37,304 nt of DNA from CAYUIS01 sp964444825 (lineage in GTDB: Bacteria; Chloroflexota; Anaerolineae; B4-G1). Shown here in pieces: positions 6,743-15,114 of the stretch. The translations under genes and the position numbers were made by a program. Under the pieces are notes generated by a model. The model was not told where the DNA came from, did no database searches, and was given only the letters and a program-made list of their open reading frames with translations. The stretch lies in NCBI GenBank assembly GCA_964444825.1, contig CAYUIS010000040.1, forward strand, positions 1 to 37,304, given 5' to 3'. The first letter of the stretch is position 1, and every line of letters starts with the position of its first letter.

Positions 6743-8569
6743 CTATTCCTCACCCGCTGGCGGCTCGTAACCGGGGCCATAGTGATAGGCAGCACGCCGG
6801 GCGGCGTACTTGCTGACAAAGACATCGGTAAAGAACAGGCCATCATCGGCGTCGTAGACGCGCCGGCCGACGACCGCCGTGAGGCCGCTCACCGCCGACT
6901 GCCACTTGATCACCGTCCCCGGCGCTAGGTCCTCATCCAACTGATAGATGGGCGAGCCAGGGGGCGTCTCCTCGGTGATCTCTGGCCCCTCCTTTTCCAC
7001 CCGCCGCCCATCGGCGGTGGAGTAGAAACGAAAGACCAGGCGGTGGGACCCTTCCTCGATCTGAGTTTCGATCAGCAGCGGATAGTCCCGGTCGTTTGTG
7101 AACTTGAAATCGACCAGCGGCGAGTAGACGGTGGCGTCCATCCCCAACCCCGCGCCCCTCAGCTCATAGTAGCCAACACGGTGGTTGTGGTACCAGCGCT
7201 GATCGATGGGATACCCTCCCCAGAAGGCAGCACGAAAGGCGGTGGTCGAGACCTGGCAGATACCACCACCAACCTCGATAGCCAACTGCTCACCGGCGGT
7301 GATATAGGATTCATCGTACCCCGCCTCGGCGGTCACCTCACCCAGGTAGTGGTTGAAGGAGAAGGTCTCGCCCGGCCCGACAACGATGCCGTCGAACTTG
7401 GGGGTGGCCAGACGGATGTTGTGGTCACGGCCGGAGGGAGAGCCGATAAAGTAAGAGTCCCCCTCGGCCACCAACTCGACGATGCCCAGCTCCTCGGCAG
7501 TGGCGGTATCCGGGTAGCGCGGAGGCACGGAGTGAACGGTGAGCGAAATAAAACGACGTCCGGCCGGCACCTGTTCCGCGATCCGCACCAGGCTGGCATC
7601 GACGTCCAACGCCCGCCCCTCGACGCTGGGGCTGATGGGCTCCAACCGGCCCAGCGTTTCGTCAAAGTGGAAGCGGGCGTCGACCGGCTCAATCGCCAAC
7701 GTAGTAGTCAAGCGGGTCAGATAGAAGCGCAGCGCGTCCTGATCCAACGTAGCGTGCAACTCGCCGTCGCTCTCCGCCACCACCAGCATGGGCAGCAACT
7801 GCTCAGGGGAGAGCGCCCACGGTCCAGGATCACCCTCCCGGGGCTGGTCGAGCACGAGGGTAAGGGGACCATCCAGCAGGGCCTCCGCCTCGTCCCGGGC
7901 CGTCTCGGCGTCGCTGACGGCGGGCAGAACCTCGTGGACGACCAACGTCACCTCGGCTGGGCCAAGCTGCTGCATGGCTGGAAACAGCGCGGCCAACGTC
8001 GCCTCTACGTTCAGGTGGCGACCCGGTTGGGCCGGGCTGGCGACCGGGTTGATCCCATCGAAGGACAGGGTGGCGGGGGTCGAGGGATAGTTGATCCCCT
8101 CAGCGAGCGTCTCCAGATAGAGCCGGGCCACGTGCTCGTCGTAGATAAAGACAGGAGGCAAGTCCTCACGGGTGGCCAGCAGCCGTAGGTGAGTCTGAAG
8201 ATTGCGCCACCAAGATCCGAGCATTGGGCCTAGGACAGGCGCAGAAGGGGACAGAGATGGTCGCTCACGTCCCAGGTTGTAGACGGGCGTCAGTGTAGCG
8301 TAAATGTCCAGGCGCAGACCCAGGTCTGCAGGCCGGACAGACCAGGAACGAGCAGGGCCGTATAGCTTGATCGTGGGATCAGAGAGCCCGACCCCCTCCT
8401 CCAGGGCAACAATGGCCTCCTCCAGCCGTTTACCACCCAGGTCCACTCCGCGCACCGATAGTCCGGGGTAGATACGTTCGGCGTGATACCACTCAAAGGC
8501 CAAGACCGAACAGGGCAGCGAGGCCAAGAGGGCACAGAGAAGAACAAGCAGCAGAACGCGAGTCTTCAT
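6743..8569 (-). CDS. VanW family protein with peptidoglycan-binding-like N-terminal region
   Basis: An exported envelope protein of 608 residues. Residues 1-25 form a signal peptide. About 35-370 hold tandem YoaR/PG_binding_4-like repeats (segments of the type PGLSVRGVDLGG, LEPISPSVEGR). The VanW domain spans about 395-530, with GPGETFSFN, EVGGGICQVST and YHNHRVGYY. A short beta-rich C-terminal domain, possibly G5-like, follows. VanW proteins occur near glycopeptide-resistance genes and more widely in wall biology; the biochemical function is unknown. It is the last gene of a minus-strand set, 47 bases after the ClpP-fold protease, and converges with the permease gene 18 bases away. Confidence 0.88.
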   Translation of the reverse strand: MKTRVLLLVLLCALLASLPCSVLAFEWYHAERIYPGLSVRGVDLGGKRLEEAIVALEEGVGLSDPTIKLYGPARSWSVRPADLGLRLDIYATLTPVYNLGRERPSLSPSAPVLGPMLGSWWRNLQTHLRLLATREDLPPVFIYDEHVARLYLETLAEGINYPSTPATLSFDGINPVASPAQPGRHLNVEATLAALFPAMQQLGPAEVTLVVHEVLPAVSDAETARDEAEALLDGPLTLVLDQPREGDPGPWALSPEQLLPMLVVAESDGELHATLDQDALRFYLTRLTTTLAIEPVDARFHFDETLGRLEPISPSVEGRALDVDASLVRIAEQVPAGRRFISLTVHSVPPRYPDTATAEELGIVELVAEGDSYFIGSPSGRDHNIRLATPKFDGIVVGPGETFSFNHYLGEVTAEAGYDESYITAGEQLAIEVGGGICQVSTTAFRAAFWGGYPIDQRWYHNHRVGYYELRGAGLGMDATVYSPLVDFKFTNDRDYPLLIETQIEEGSHRLVFRFYSTADGRRVEKEGPEITEETPPGSPIYQLDEDLAPGTVIKWQSAVSGLTAVVGRRVYDADDGLFFTDVFVSKYAARRAAYHYGPGYEPPAGEE

Positions 8570-8616
8570 CTAAAGTCCCAGGTCATCATCATCCAGCACC
8601 ACCGTCTCATGACAGC

Positions 8617-9450
8617 CTATTCGCCCTTTCCCTCGCCACTGGGGCGATACGGTACCGGGATGTACTGGACCGACGGACGCCGTTGACCGGGCTGGCGGTA
8701 GAGGGTCATCAGTTTGTAGACCGCCTCAGGCATGTCGGTACTGACGTTGAGGCCGAGCTCCTGTGCCTCCTCCACAGTAATGGGGTAATCGTGGGTCCAA
8801 CGGCCCTCGGTGAGCACCTGGGCCAGCGCCTCGGCGCGTTCAGCGTCCATATGTTCGGCCAGGATGGACTGGGCCCGGGCCTTGACCTGATTCACAGCCT
8901 TGCGCGCCACGTCGGCCAGGATCAGGGTCTTGTCGTCCACCTCGTTGACGTCCTTCTGCTCCACGACCTTTAGTAGAGAAGCAGCCGGGTACTCGCCCAA
9001 TTGCGGATCGACAGGCCCGATCACAGCGTTATCATCCATCACAATCTCGTCGGCGGCGAGGGCCAACAACGTCCCCCCGGACATCGCATAGTGGGGCACA
9101 AAGATGGTCACACGGGCCGGATGCCGGCACAGAGCGTGGGCGATCTGCTCGGAGGCGAGCACCAGGCCACCCGGCGTGTGCAGAATCAGATCGAGCGGGA
9201 CATTGTCATCGGTCAGCTTGATGGCCCGCAGCACCTCCTCGCTGTCGTCAATGTCGATATAGCGAAAGACGGGAAATCCCAGCAGGGCCATCGTCTCCTG
9301 GCGATGAATGAGGGTGATGACGCGGCTGTCCCGTTCCTTCTCCAGTTCGCGCATCAACTTGAGACGGGCCGCATTCAGCATACGCTTCTGGATAGCCGGC
9401 AGCAGGCTGCTGATGATAAAGAAAACCCAGAACAGATCAGAGATGGACAT
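8617..9450 (-). CDS. Membrane-anchored SDH-family ClpP-fold serine protease
   Basis: A 277-residue protein of the serine dehydrogenase proteinase family (SDH_sah), which has the ClpP/crotonase fold. An N-terminal hydrophobic helix (about residues 5-20) should anchor it in the membrane. The oxyanion-type loop HTPGG is at 91-95 and the likely nucleophile is S124 in YAMSGGT. DEIVMDDNAVIGPVDPQLG follows, where the family carries its other active-site elements. Members are thought to cleave membrane-associated peptides or proteins. It sits 27 bases after a rhomboid protease, so two membrane proteases are made together. The ATG follows AGGAGGTCC. Confidence 0.88.
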   Translation of the reverse strand: MSISDLFWVFFIISSLLPAIQKRMLNAARLKLMRELEKERDSRVITLIHRQETMALLGFPVFRYIDIDDSEEVLRAIKLTDDNVPLDLILHTPGGLVLASEQIAHALCRHPARVTIFVPHYAMSGGTLLALAADEIVMDDNAVIGPVDPQLGEYPAASLLKVVEQKDVNEVDDKTLILADVARKAVNQVKARAQSILAEHMDAERAEALAQVLTEGRWTHDYPITVEEAQELGLNVSTDMPEAVYKLMTLYRQPGQRRPSVQYIPVPYRPSGEGKGE

Positions 9451-9477
9451 CAGGACCTCCTGTTCTCCACAACGGCT

Positions 9478-10173
9478 CTACCATGGTTGGTACTGGTCAG
9501 CATAGGTGCGAGGGCGCGGAGGGGAAATGAGCTTGATAATCGCCAGTCCAAAGACAAAGCCCCCGATGTGCGCCCACCAGGCGACACCACCGCTCTGAAA
9601 AACATCGGCGGCAGTCAAAGCAAAGAGGCCATTGAACAACTGGGAGACAAACCAGAATCCCAGGTACAGCAAGGCCGGTACTTCGACGATGCGGATAAAG
9701 TAGAATATGGGCACGAGGGTGATGACCCGGGCCTGGGGATACAGCACCAAGTAAGCGCCCAGCACGCCAGCGATGGCCCCGCTGGCGCCCACCGTCGGGA
9801 TCGGCGATTTGGCGTAGGCAATCAGGTGAACGGCGCTCGCTGCCAAGCCAGCACACAGGTAGAAGAGTATATAACGAACCGGCCCCAGGCGGTCCTCGAC
9901 GTTGTCGCCAAAGATGTAGAGGGCAAACATATTGGATATCAGGTGCCACCAGCCACCGTGCATAAACATCGAAGTGAACACGGTGATCCAGGCAAACACG
10001 CCCCCCTCCTGCCAAAAGTCGGCGGGCACCAGACCCCAGGTGAAAGTCACCCGCTCCAATTGCCCCGGACCCATCAGGGACTCGAACAGGAAAACAAGCA
10101 CGTTGAGGGCAATGATGGCCGTGTTGACGACGGGAAAACGGCGGGCAGGTATGGTATCTCGTAATGGAATCAT
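9478..10173 (-). CDS. Rhomboid family intramembrane serine protease
   Basis: A polytopic membrane protease of 231 residues that cleaves transmembrane substrates. The dyad is visible: S131 in GASGA and H202 in AHIGG. H77 and N81 in WWHLISNMF form the oxyanion region, and the L1-loop-like stretch TSMFMHGGWWH precedes them. Six or seven membrane helices are apparent. I place the start at ATG 10173 (MIPLRDT) because GGAG lies a few bases upstream; a longer frame up to 10557 has no family resemblance and runs across the promoter region. First gene of the rhomboid-SDH-VanW set. The C-terminal tail is short and polar. Confidence 0.92.
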   Translation of the reverse strand: MIPLRDTIPARRFPVVNTAIIALNVLVFLFESLMGPGQLERVTFTWGLVPADFWQEGGVFAWITVFTSMFMHGGWWHLISNMFALYIFGDNVEDRLGPVRYILFYLCAGLAASAVHLIAYAKSPIPTVGASGAIAGVLGAYLVLYPQARVITLVPIFYFIRIVEVPALLYLGFWFVSQLFNGLFALTAADVFQSGGVAWWAHIGGFVFGLAIIKLISPPRPRTYADQYQPW

Positions 10174-10188
10174 ATCCGACTTCTCCGA

Positions 10189-10236
10189 ACGATCTCTTGT
10201 AACGATCTCTCGAGAGCGACGCTGCTCGCGAGAGAT
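10189..10236 (-). promoter_or_regulatory. Direct repeats and stem-loop in the rhomboid leader
   Basis: ACGATCTCT occurs at 10189-10197 and again at 10202-10210, period 13. ATCTCTCG (10205-10212) pairs with CGAGAGAT (10229-10236), and GAGC (10214-10217) with GCTC (10224-10227), giving a two-part hairpin. It falls in the predicted untranslated leader of the rhomboid operon, so it could be an operator or an RNA control element. Confidence 0.5.
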
Positions 10237-10270
10237 GGACCACTTGAACTCGCGCCTTTTAGTGCGTCGA

Positions 10271-10298
10271 AGTATACTACATGCGGTCTGAATTGCAA
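10271..10298 (-). promoter_or_regulatory. Promoter of the rhomboid-SDH-VanW operon
   Basis: On the minus strand: TTGCAA (10298-10293), a 16-base spacer, TATACT (10276-10271). The predicted start near 10264 gives a leader of about 90 bases containing the repeats at 10189-10236. Confidence 0.55.
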
Positions 10299-10359
10299 TG
10301 GATGGCCGAATAAAACGGGGGATCATCTCGTTATAATGGTAGAAAGGACAAGCATTTAA

Positions 10360-10923
10360 GTGAGCAGCCGGCCAGCATCGCCAGCAGAAACGGAACTTGA
10401 CCTGATTGTCCAGGCCCAGCAGGGAGACAGACGGGCCTTTGGGGAGCTGGTTCGACGCCACCGAGGGGGAGTTGTCAACGTGGTCTATCGAATGTGTGGG
10501 GATACAAACCTGGCCGAGGATGCAGCGCAGGAGGCGTTCGTCCGGGCCTGGCAGCACCTCCCCGGCTATCGACCGCGTTCTCCCTTCCGTAACTGGCTGT
10601 ATCGCATCGCCACCAACGCCGCACGGGACGCACTGCGGCGCGAACGGGAGACGACCGACATTGACACACTATCGCTGGCCGCGGCGGGCGCGGGACCGGA
10701 GGCTGCAGTGGAGGGAGCGGAACGAGGGGAATGCGTGCGACAGGCGGTGCTGGCGCTACCACCGGCCAGCCAAGAGGTATTGATATTGCGAGAGTATGAA
10801 GGACTATCCTACCGGGACATTGCCGAGACGCTGAGCATACCCATCGGCACGGTGATGTCGCGCCTAAACTATGCCCGAAGCCGGCTGCGAGAATCGCTGG
10901 CCCCTTACCTGGAGGCGGTATGA
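10360..10923 (+). CDS. ECF (sigma-70 family, group IV) RNA polymerase sigma factor
   Basis: An alternative sigma factor of 187 residues that directs RNA polymerase to a stress or envelope regulon. Region 2 spans about 15-90, with the core-binding and -10 recognition stretch AEDAAQEAFVRAWQHL and NWLYRIATNAARD. Region 4 spans about 125-180, with the helix-turn-helix YRDIAETLSIPIGTVMSRL. The start is GTG at 10360, with AAAGGA eleven bases upstream. A TATAAT at 10332-10337 could be its -10, but it has no clear -35; ECF operons are often self-activated from non-standard promoters. The stop overlaps the anti-sigma start (ATGA), the classical arrangement for a sigma/anti-sigma pair. Confidence 0.95.
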   Translation: MSSRPASPAETELDLIVQAQQGDRRAFGELVRRHRGGVVNVVYRMCGDTNLAEDAAQEAFVRAWQHLPGYRPRSPFRNWLYRIATNAARDALRRERETTDIDTLSLAAAGAGPEAAVEGAERGECVRQAVLALPPASQEVLILREYEGLSYRDIAETLSIPIGTVMSRLNYARSRLRESLAPYLEAV

Positions 10924-11528
10924 ACAATCACACAACAGCCTGGTTAGGAGCGTATCACGATGGCGAGTTGCAGGGCGCTCGCCTACGGCAGGTGGAGGCA
11001 CATCTATCGCGCTGCGAGGCCTGCCGGGCGGAACTGGAGGAGCTGCGAAAGCTGACGGCCCTCTTGCAGGAGAGCCCTGCCCCGGAGACCATCACACAGC
11101 CCGAGCGTTTCGTGGCGCAGGTGGCGCTGCGGCTGCCCCGCCGCCCAACGCAACCGGCGTGGAAGAGAACGCTGGAGGCGGGGTGGCAACTGGCGCCGGT
11201 GGGCCTGCTGGGGGCCTGGGCCTTTGTCGAGGCGGCCTTTATCGCAACCTGGGTGGTGCTCCTGGGCCTCAGAGCGGGTGTTGGCGGTGAATTGGTGGCA
11301 GGGTTGTTGCCCGCCGTGGAACACGAAACGTGGGCAGGCGCGACCCTGAATTACCTGGGGGCTGATCTTAGCGCCGCATCGTGGACCGTGCTACGGTGGG
11401 TGGGAGCGCTGGGCTGGAGCACCATCCTGCACCTGGCCATACTGATCGGCATCGGATTGCTATACTGGAGCTGGCTAGCAAGCTGGTGGGCGCGGCAGCG
11501 ACATCAGACCAGCAATGGGCTTGGATAG
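10920..11528 (+). CDS. Anti-sigma factor with zinc-finger (zf-HC2/ZAS) domain, membrane-bound
   Basis: A 202-residue protein that should hold the upstream sigma factor inactive at the membrane. The N-terminal ZAS-type motif H28-x3-C32-x2-C35 is intact, with H13 in AYHDGEL nearby. Two or three hydrophobic segments follow (about residues 92-122 and 155-192), so the sensor part is mainly within the membrane with a loop of about 35 residues outside. It starts inside the sigma stop codon, so the two proteins should be made in step. The signal sensed cannot be told. A downstream membrane protein belongs to the same transcript. Confidence 0.9.
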   Translation: MNNHTTAWLGAYHDGELQGARLRQVEAHLSRCEACRAELEELRKLTALLQESPAPETITQPERFVAQVALRLPRRPTQPAWKRTLEAGWQLAPVGLLGAWAFVEAAFIATWVVLLGLRAGVGGELVAGLLPAVEHETWAGATLNYLGADLSAASWTVLRWVGALGWSTILHLAILIGIGLLYWSWLASWWARQRHQTSNGLG

Positions 11529-11547
11529 AAAAGATAAGGAGATAACG

Positions 11548-12714
11548 ATGGATCATATCAAGATACTGAAACGTGCATTTAACATCACCTGGGTCTACCG
11601 GGCGCTGTGGGTCTTTGGGATCATCCTGGCGCTGACAACCGGTGGAAACGGCGGCAACAATCCCCAGGGCACCTATAACGGTGGCGGAAGCGGAGATTCC
11701 TCTCAGGAGTTCCAATGGCCTGAAGGGTTGCCCGCGCCTCCATTTGGAGAGCCTCCCACACCACCGTTCGAAGAGTGGCCCTCGTGGGAGCTCCCGTCAG
11801 AGTACGTGGGCACGGCGATCGCCGTTGGCATCGGACTGGCTTGCGTGTTCCTGCTCGTGTTCATCCTGTTCCAGATCGCGCGCTACGTGGCTGAGACAGC
11901 GTTGATACGTATGGTGGATGACTATGAGGAGACAGGGGAAAAACGGAGCGTCCGCCAGGGCTTCCGGTTGGGCTGGTCGCGCGCCGCGTGGCGGCTCTTT
12001 CTGATCAACCTGGTGGTGGGACTGCCGATAGTCGTGGTGTCTCTACTGCTGTTCCTGATCCCGGCCGGCGTGATATTCGTATCAGTGCGGGCCCTGGATA
12101 CCCTCAGCGTGGCAATCGGAGTGGTCGGCATCATCGCCGGGGTTGGCCTGTTCTTCCTGATCCTCCTGTTGATCATCGTCGTCGCGATCGTGCTCTCGCT
12201 GTTGATGCCTTTCTTCCGGCGAGCGTGCGTCCTGGGAGGGATGGGAGTGATCGAGTCGATCCAAGAAGGAAGCCTGTTCGTAAGACGCCACCTGAAGGAT
12301 GTGGGCATCATGTGGCTGCTCATGATCGGATTGGGCATCGCCTGGATAATCGTCATGATCCCGGTCTTTGTCGCGCTGGTCCTGGTGGGCGCGATGGTGG
12401 GAGGGCTGCCGGCGCTCCTGCTAGGAGGATTGGCCAGCCTGGTCGCCAAAGGAGCTGCGCCGTGGATCCTGGCAGCAGTCGTGGGTATCCCAATCTTTCT
12501 CCTGGTGGTAGCGGCGCCAGCGCTCTTCCTGAGCGGGCTGAAAGAGGTGTTCGCGTCCAGCACGTGGACGCTGACCTACCGCGAACTGCACGCGTTGGAC
12601 GGACTGGACACAGAGCCAGGACTCGAGCCATATCCGGACAGCGCGGACTGGCAGACGTCGGACGACACGGCGCCGGATGAGGCCGACTGGGACGTGGTGC
12701 CGGATAGCGCCTGA
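11548..12714 (+). CDS. Polytopic membrane protein of unknown function
   Basis: A 388-residue multi-spanning membrane protein; I recognise its general type (hypothetical proteins opening KILKRAFNITWVYRALWVFG) but know no function. After the first helix (about 14-32) comes a Gly/Asn- then Pro/Trp-rich loop of about 55 residues, probably outside the cell. Then come six to eight long hydrophobic segments and an acidic tail of about 35 residues. ATG 11548 is preceded by AAGGAG, eight bases away; an upstream ATG in the same frame overlaps the anti-sigma gene and lacks a ribosome site. Its place behind the sigma/anti-sigma pair suggests a role in the same envelope response, which is inference. Confidence 0.75.
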   Translation: MDHIKILKRAFNITWVYRALWVFGIILALTTGGNGGNNPQGTYNGGGSGDSSQEFQWPEGLPAPPFGEPPTPPFEEWPSWELPSEYVGTAIAVGIGLACVFLLVFILFQIARYVAETALIRMVDDYEETGEKRSVRQGFRLGWSRAAWRLFLINLVVGLPIVVVSLLLFLIPAGVIFVSVRALDTLSVAIGVVGIIAGVGLFFLILLLIIVVAIVLSLLMPFFRRACVLGGMGVIESIQEGSLFVRRHLKDVGIMWLLMIGLGIAWIIVMIPVFVALVLVGAMVGGLPALLLGGLASLVAKGAAPWILAAVVGIPIFLLVVAAPALFLSGLKEVFASSTWTLTYRELHALDGLDTEPGLEPYPDSADWQTSDDTAPDEADWDVVPDSA

Positions 12715-12745
12715 GCACAGGCGTCACATAGAAAGGAGCCGTCAA

Positions 12746-12994
12746 ATGAGGCAAGCCGAAGTTGACCAGTTGCTGGCCCAACAGTTCACGTGTCCTCGCT
12801 GCAAACAGACAGGGGCGCACGTCGAACGGCTGGCGATGTCAGGGACGGGATTGTCCCGGATGCTAGAGATCCAGGCCCATCGCTACGCCTTTGTCTCCTG
12901 CACCAACTGCGGATACACCGAGGTCTACAACCTGCGCATGCTGGAAGGGAAGGACGACCTGGGGACTTTTCTAGAAGTCCTGTTCATGGACTAG
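12746..12994 (+). CDS. DUF2082 zinc-ribbon protein (putative nucleic-acid-binding)
   Basis: An 82-residue protein with a four-cysteine zinc ribbon: C16-P-R-C19 and C52-T-N-C55-GYTE. The segment SGTGLSRMLEIQ between the knuckles and the end LGTFLEVLF match the pattern of DUF2082, annotated as Zn-ribbon nucleic-acid-binding proteins. No experimental role is known to me. The start is fixed by AAAGGAG eight bases before ATG 12746. It lies 31 bases after the membrane protein gene, is last in the sigma-factor operon, and is followed 29 bases later by a strong terminator. Confidence 0.85.
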   Translation: MRQAEVDQLLAQQFTCPRCKQTGAHVERLAMSGTGLSRMLEIQAHRYAFVSCTNCGYTEVYNLRMLEGKDDLGTFLEVLFMD

Positions 12995-13023
12995 CCTGTC
13001 TGAGAGATGTCTCACCTATGCTC

Positions 13024-13059
13024 AGGGCGGTCTCCACGGTGGAGACCGCCCTCGTTTTT
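13024..13059 (+). terminator. Rho-independent terminator of the sigma-factor operon
   Basis: AGGGCGGTCTCC (13024-13035) pairs with GGAGACCGCCCT (13041-13052) around a 5-base loop, followed by five T at 13055-13059. Confidence 0.92.
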
Positions 13060-13087
13060 CCGGTGAACTGGATACTCCCCAATCAAG

Positions 13088-13187
13088 NNNNNNNNNNNNN
13101 NNNNNNNNNNNNNNNNNNNNNNNNNNNNNNNNNNNNNNNNNNNNNNNNNNNNNNNNNNNNNNNNNNNNNNNNNNNNNNNNNNNNNNN
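13088..13187. other. Assembly gap of exactly 100 N
   Basis: One hundred undetermined bases, the conventional placeholder for a scaffold join of unknown true size. The sigma-factor operon ends before it and the oxidoreductase stop codon lies five bases after it, so neither gene is cut. Confidence 0.99.
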
Positions 13188-13191
13188 GAGG

Positions 13192-14310
13192 CTAGAGCTT
13201 GAGAGCTGTCGACAACGACGACGCCCGGACCTCGTCGGCGCTCACCTCCCGGCCGAGTTTGTCGGAGAGATAGATACCCTCAGAGATCAGCATCGTATTG
13301 AGCGCCAGTTCGGCGGTTGGCAACAGTTCAACGCGCCCCTGGAGAGCGGCCACCCAGTGCCGCTGAGGAGAATCGTACGCGTCGGCGGTCTCGCGCATCA
13401 GATGGACGCGATAGTCGAAAGAATCCAGATCGACGGTGGCGCTCAGGTCGAGATCTCCCACGCTGTGAAAGAAACCAAACGGATCGAGCCGCACCCCACC
13501 AAGCCTGCCCACCACGTAGGAACCCTCAAACGGGTCGAGGTGGATGGCCCAGGACTCGATGATGTCGAGCGTGGTGCCGCCTTCAAAGTAGACGAGCCCC
13601 AGACCGAGTTCCTCGACATTGTAGCCGCTGGATGCCCGGCGAGCCTCGTCCATAAGCGTCTCCTGGTAGGTCTTGCCCGAAATGCGCACGACCGGCGGGT
13701 TGTCCAGGAGGTACAGCATTCGAGAGATGTGGTACACGCCCATATCGTACAGCGCCCCACCGGCGGCGTTCTCCTTCTGCACAAACGTAGGGGTGCCGTA
13801 CCCATCCACATAGGGCCTGCCGCGGCGCCGATACCCGGTCGAACGAGCGTGGTAGAGCTGGCCCAGTTGCCCTGCCTCGATCAGCACCCGCGCGGCCCTT
13901 GTCTCAGGAGCAAAGAGCCGGTTGAGCTGGATGGACAGCTTGAGGCCAAGCCTGTCCGCGGTGGCGGCCATCACCTCGGCATCGCGGTAAGCGCCCGCCA
14001 TTGGCTTCTCGCAATAGACGTGTTTACCCGCCTCCAGAGCGGCAACCGTCGCCGGCATATGCAGGTTATTGTGGAGACACACGTCCACAGCCTCAATATC
14101 GTCGCGTGCCAGCAACTCTCGAAAATCAGTGTACACGTGGGGGATACCGTGTTCGTGGGCGACACGGAGGGCCTCCTCCTCGTCGATGTCGGCCACCGCA
14201 ATCACCTGCGCCCCGGGAATGGAAGCATATTCCTTCAGGTGGTGCTTACCGATCTGTCCGACGCCGATGCAGCCGATCTGAACCTTGCTAGCGCGATCCT
14301 CGTTTGCCAA
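13192..14310 (-). CDS. Gfo/Idh/MocA family NAD(P)-dependent oxidoreductase
   Basis: A cytoplasmic dehydrogenase of 372 residues acting on sugars, inositols or related polyols; the exact substrate is unknown. The N-terminal Rossmann fold carries GVGQIG (residues 16-21), and the family motif CEKPMAG lies near residue 100. The C-terminal alpha/beta substrate domain contains GGALYDMGVYHI, where the family has its catalytic His. The start is TTG at 14310, chosen because AAGGAGGG lies five bases upstream and MANEDRASKVQIG fits the family N-terminus. It follows a sugar isomerase/epimerase by 10 bases, a common pairing in inositol- and rare-sugar-degradation operons. Confidence 0.9.
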   Translation of the reverse strand: MANEDRASKVQIGCIGVGQIGKHHLKEYASIPGAQVIAVADIDEEEALRVAHEHGIPHVYTDFRELLARDDIEAVDVCLHNNLHMPATVAALEAGKHVYCEKPMAGAYRDAEVMAATADRLGLKLSIQLNRLFAPETRAARVLIEAGQLGQLYHARSTGYRRRGRPYVDGYGTPTFVQKENAAGGALYDMGVYHISRMLYLLDNPPVVRISGKTYQETLMDEARRASSGYNVEELGLGLVYFEGGTTLDIIESWAIHLDPFEGSYVVGRLGGVRLDPFGFFHSVGDLDLSATVDLDSFDYRVHLMRETADAYDSPQRHWVAALQGRVELLPTAELALNTMLISEGIYLSDKLGREVSADEVRASSLSTALKL

Positions 14311-14320
14311 GACGCCCTCC

Positions 14321-15085
14321 TTACTTTCCCATCTCGCGCAGGCTTCTCAAGCAGCGTTTCGCACACTCGAGAGGTGAGTAAAGGCCGACCTCCTGTTCCA
14401 CGATGTACCACTCGGTGCCGCCAGAACCCTCGCACGCCGCAAAGATCTCTTCCCACGCGACAGTTCCCTCACCAATCAACGCGTGTTCGTCCGTGGGAGA
14501 GTAACCCCTCAGATGCACGGTCTTGGCCCGGCCTGGATACCGGTTCAGGTACAGCGTGGGATCCACACCCGCTCGGAAGGCATGCCCGATGTCCAACTGC
14601 ATGATCACGTCCGGGCCGGTATTGCCAAAGATCGTGTCAAAAGGAGACTCCCCTTCGAGTGGGGCAAACTCCCACCTGTGGTTGTGGTAGCCTGTGTACA
14701 GCCCTTCCGGCTTGAGCGTTTCGGCGAGTTTACCGAGCACCTCCGAGACGCTCAGCAGAGCAGCGCGCGACGAGCGAATCTCGTCCGAGAGCCCTGGAAC
14801 GATCGGATATTTCATACCCACCACGTGGCTGAACTCGATCACCTGTTTGAGGCTATCGCCGGACATGTGTTCCCATCCGACGTGAGCGCCCAAGATCTGG
14901 AGGCCCACGTCGTCGCACATCTTGCGGATTCCCTCGGCATTGTCCCACACCTCGGGCCAGTAATAGCACAACTCGACCCCATCGTAGCCCATCCCGGCAA
15001 TGGCCTTGAGGGTGCCGGGCATATCCTGGAGGAAATCCTCCCGCACCGGCCACGTCTGCACAGCGATCGGAATCTTTTTGGTCAC
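14321..15085 (-). CDS. Sugar phosphate isomerase/epimerase family protein (xylose isomerase-like TIM barrel)
   Basis: A 254-residue TIM-barrel protein of the AP-endonuclease-2/xylose isomerase-like family (IolE/IolI/KDPGal-type relatives). Likely metal ligands are Glu38 in DGVELCYYW, the acid/His cluster YHNHRWEF near residue 135, MQLDIGH near 165 and the Glu of IVEQE near 235. It probably isomerises or epimerises a keto-sugar or inosose, and the oxidoreductase downstream would act on a linked intermediate; this is inference from pairing. The start is GTG at 15085, with GAGGAGGT three bases upstream. A terminator-like hairpin directly upstream separates it from the HerA gene pair. Confidence 0.87.
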   Translation of the reverse strand: MTKKIPIAVQTWPVREDFLQDMPGTLKAIAGMGYDGVELCYYWPEVWDNAEGIRKMCDDVGLQILGAHVGWEHMSGDSLKQVIEFSHVVGMKYPIVPGLSDEIRSSRAALLSVSEVLGKLAETLKPEGLYTGYHNHRWEFAPLEGESPFDTIFGNTGPDVIMQLDIGHAFRAGVDPTLYLNRYPGRAKTVHLRGYSPTDEHALIGEGTVAWEEIFAACEGSGGTEWYIVEQEVGLYSPLECAKRCLRSLREMGK

Positions 15086-15114
15086 GGTACCTCCTCACAA
15101 AATAAGCGTAAACG

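Noticed and set aside
7043..8188. 381-codon plus-strand open frame
   Set aside because: Antisense to the VanW gene, whose domains are intact; no family resemblance.
9001..10164. 387-codon plus-strand open frame
   Set aside because: Antisense to the SDH protease and rhomboid genes; Gln/His-rich composition typical of a shadow frame.
12790..14604. 604-codon plus-strand frame running through the N gap
   Set aside because: It crosses undetermined bases and lies antisense to the oxidoreductase and epimerase genes; an artefact.
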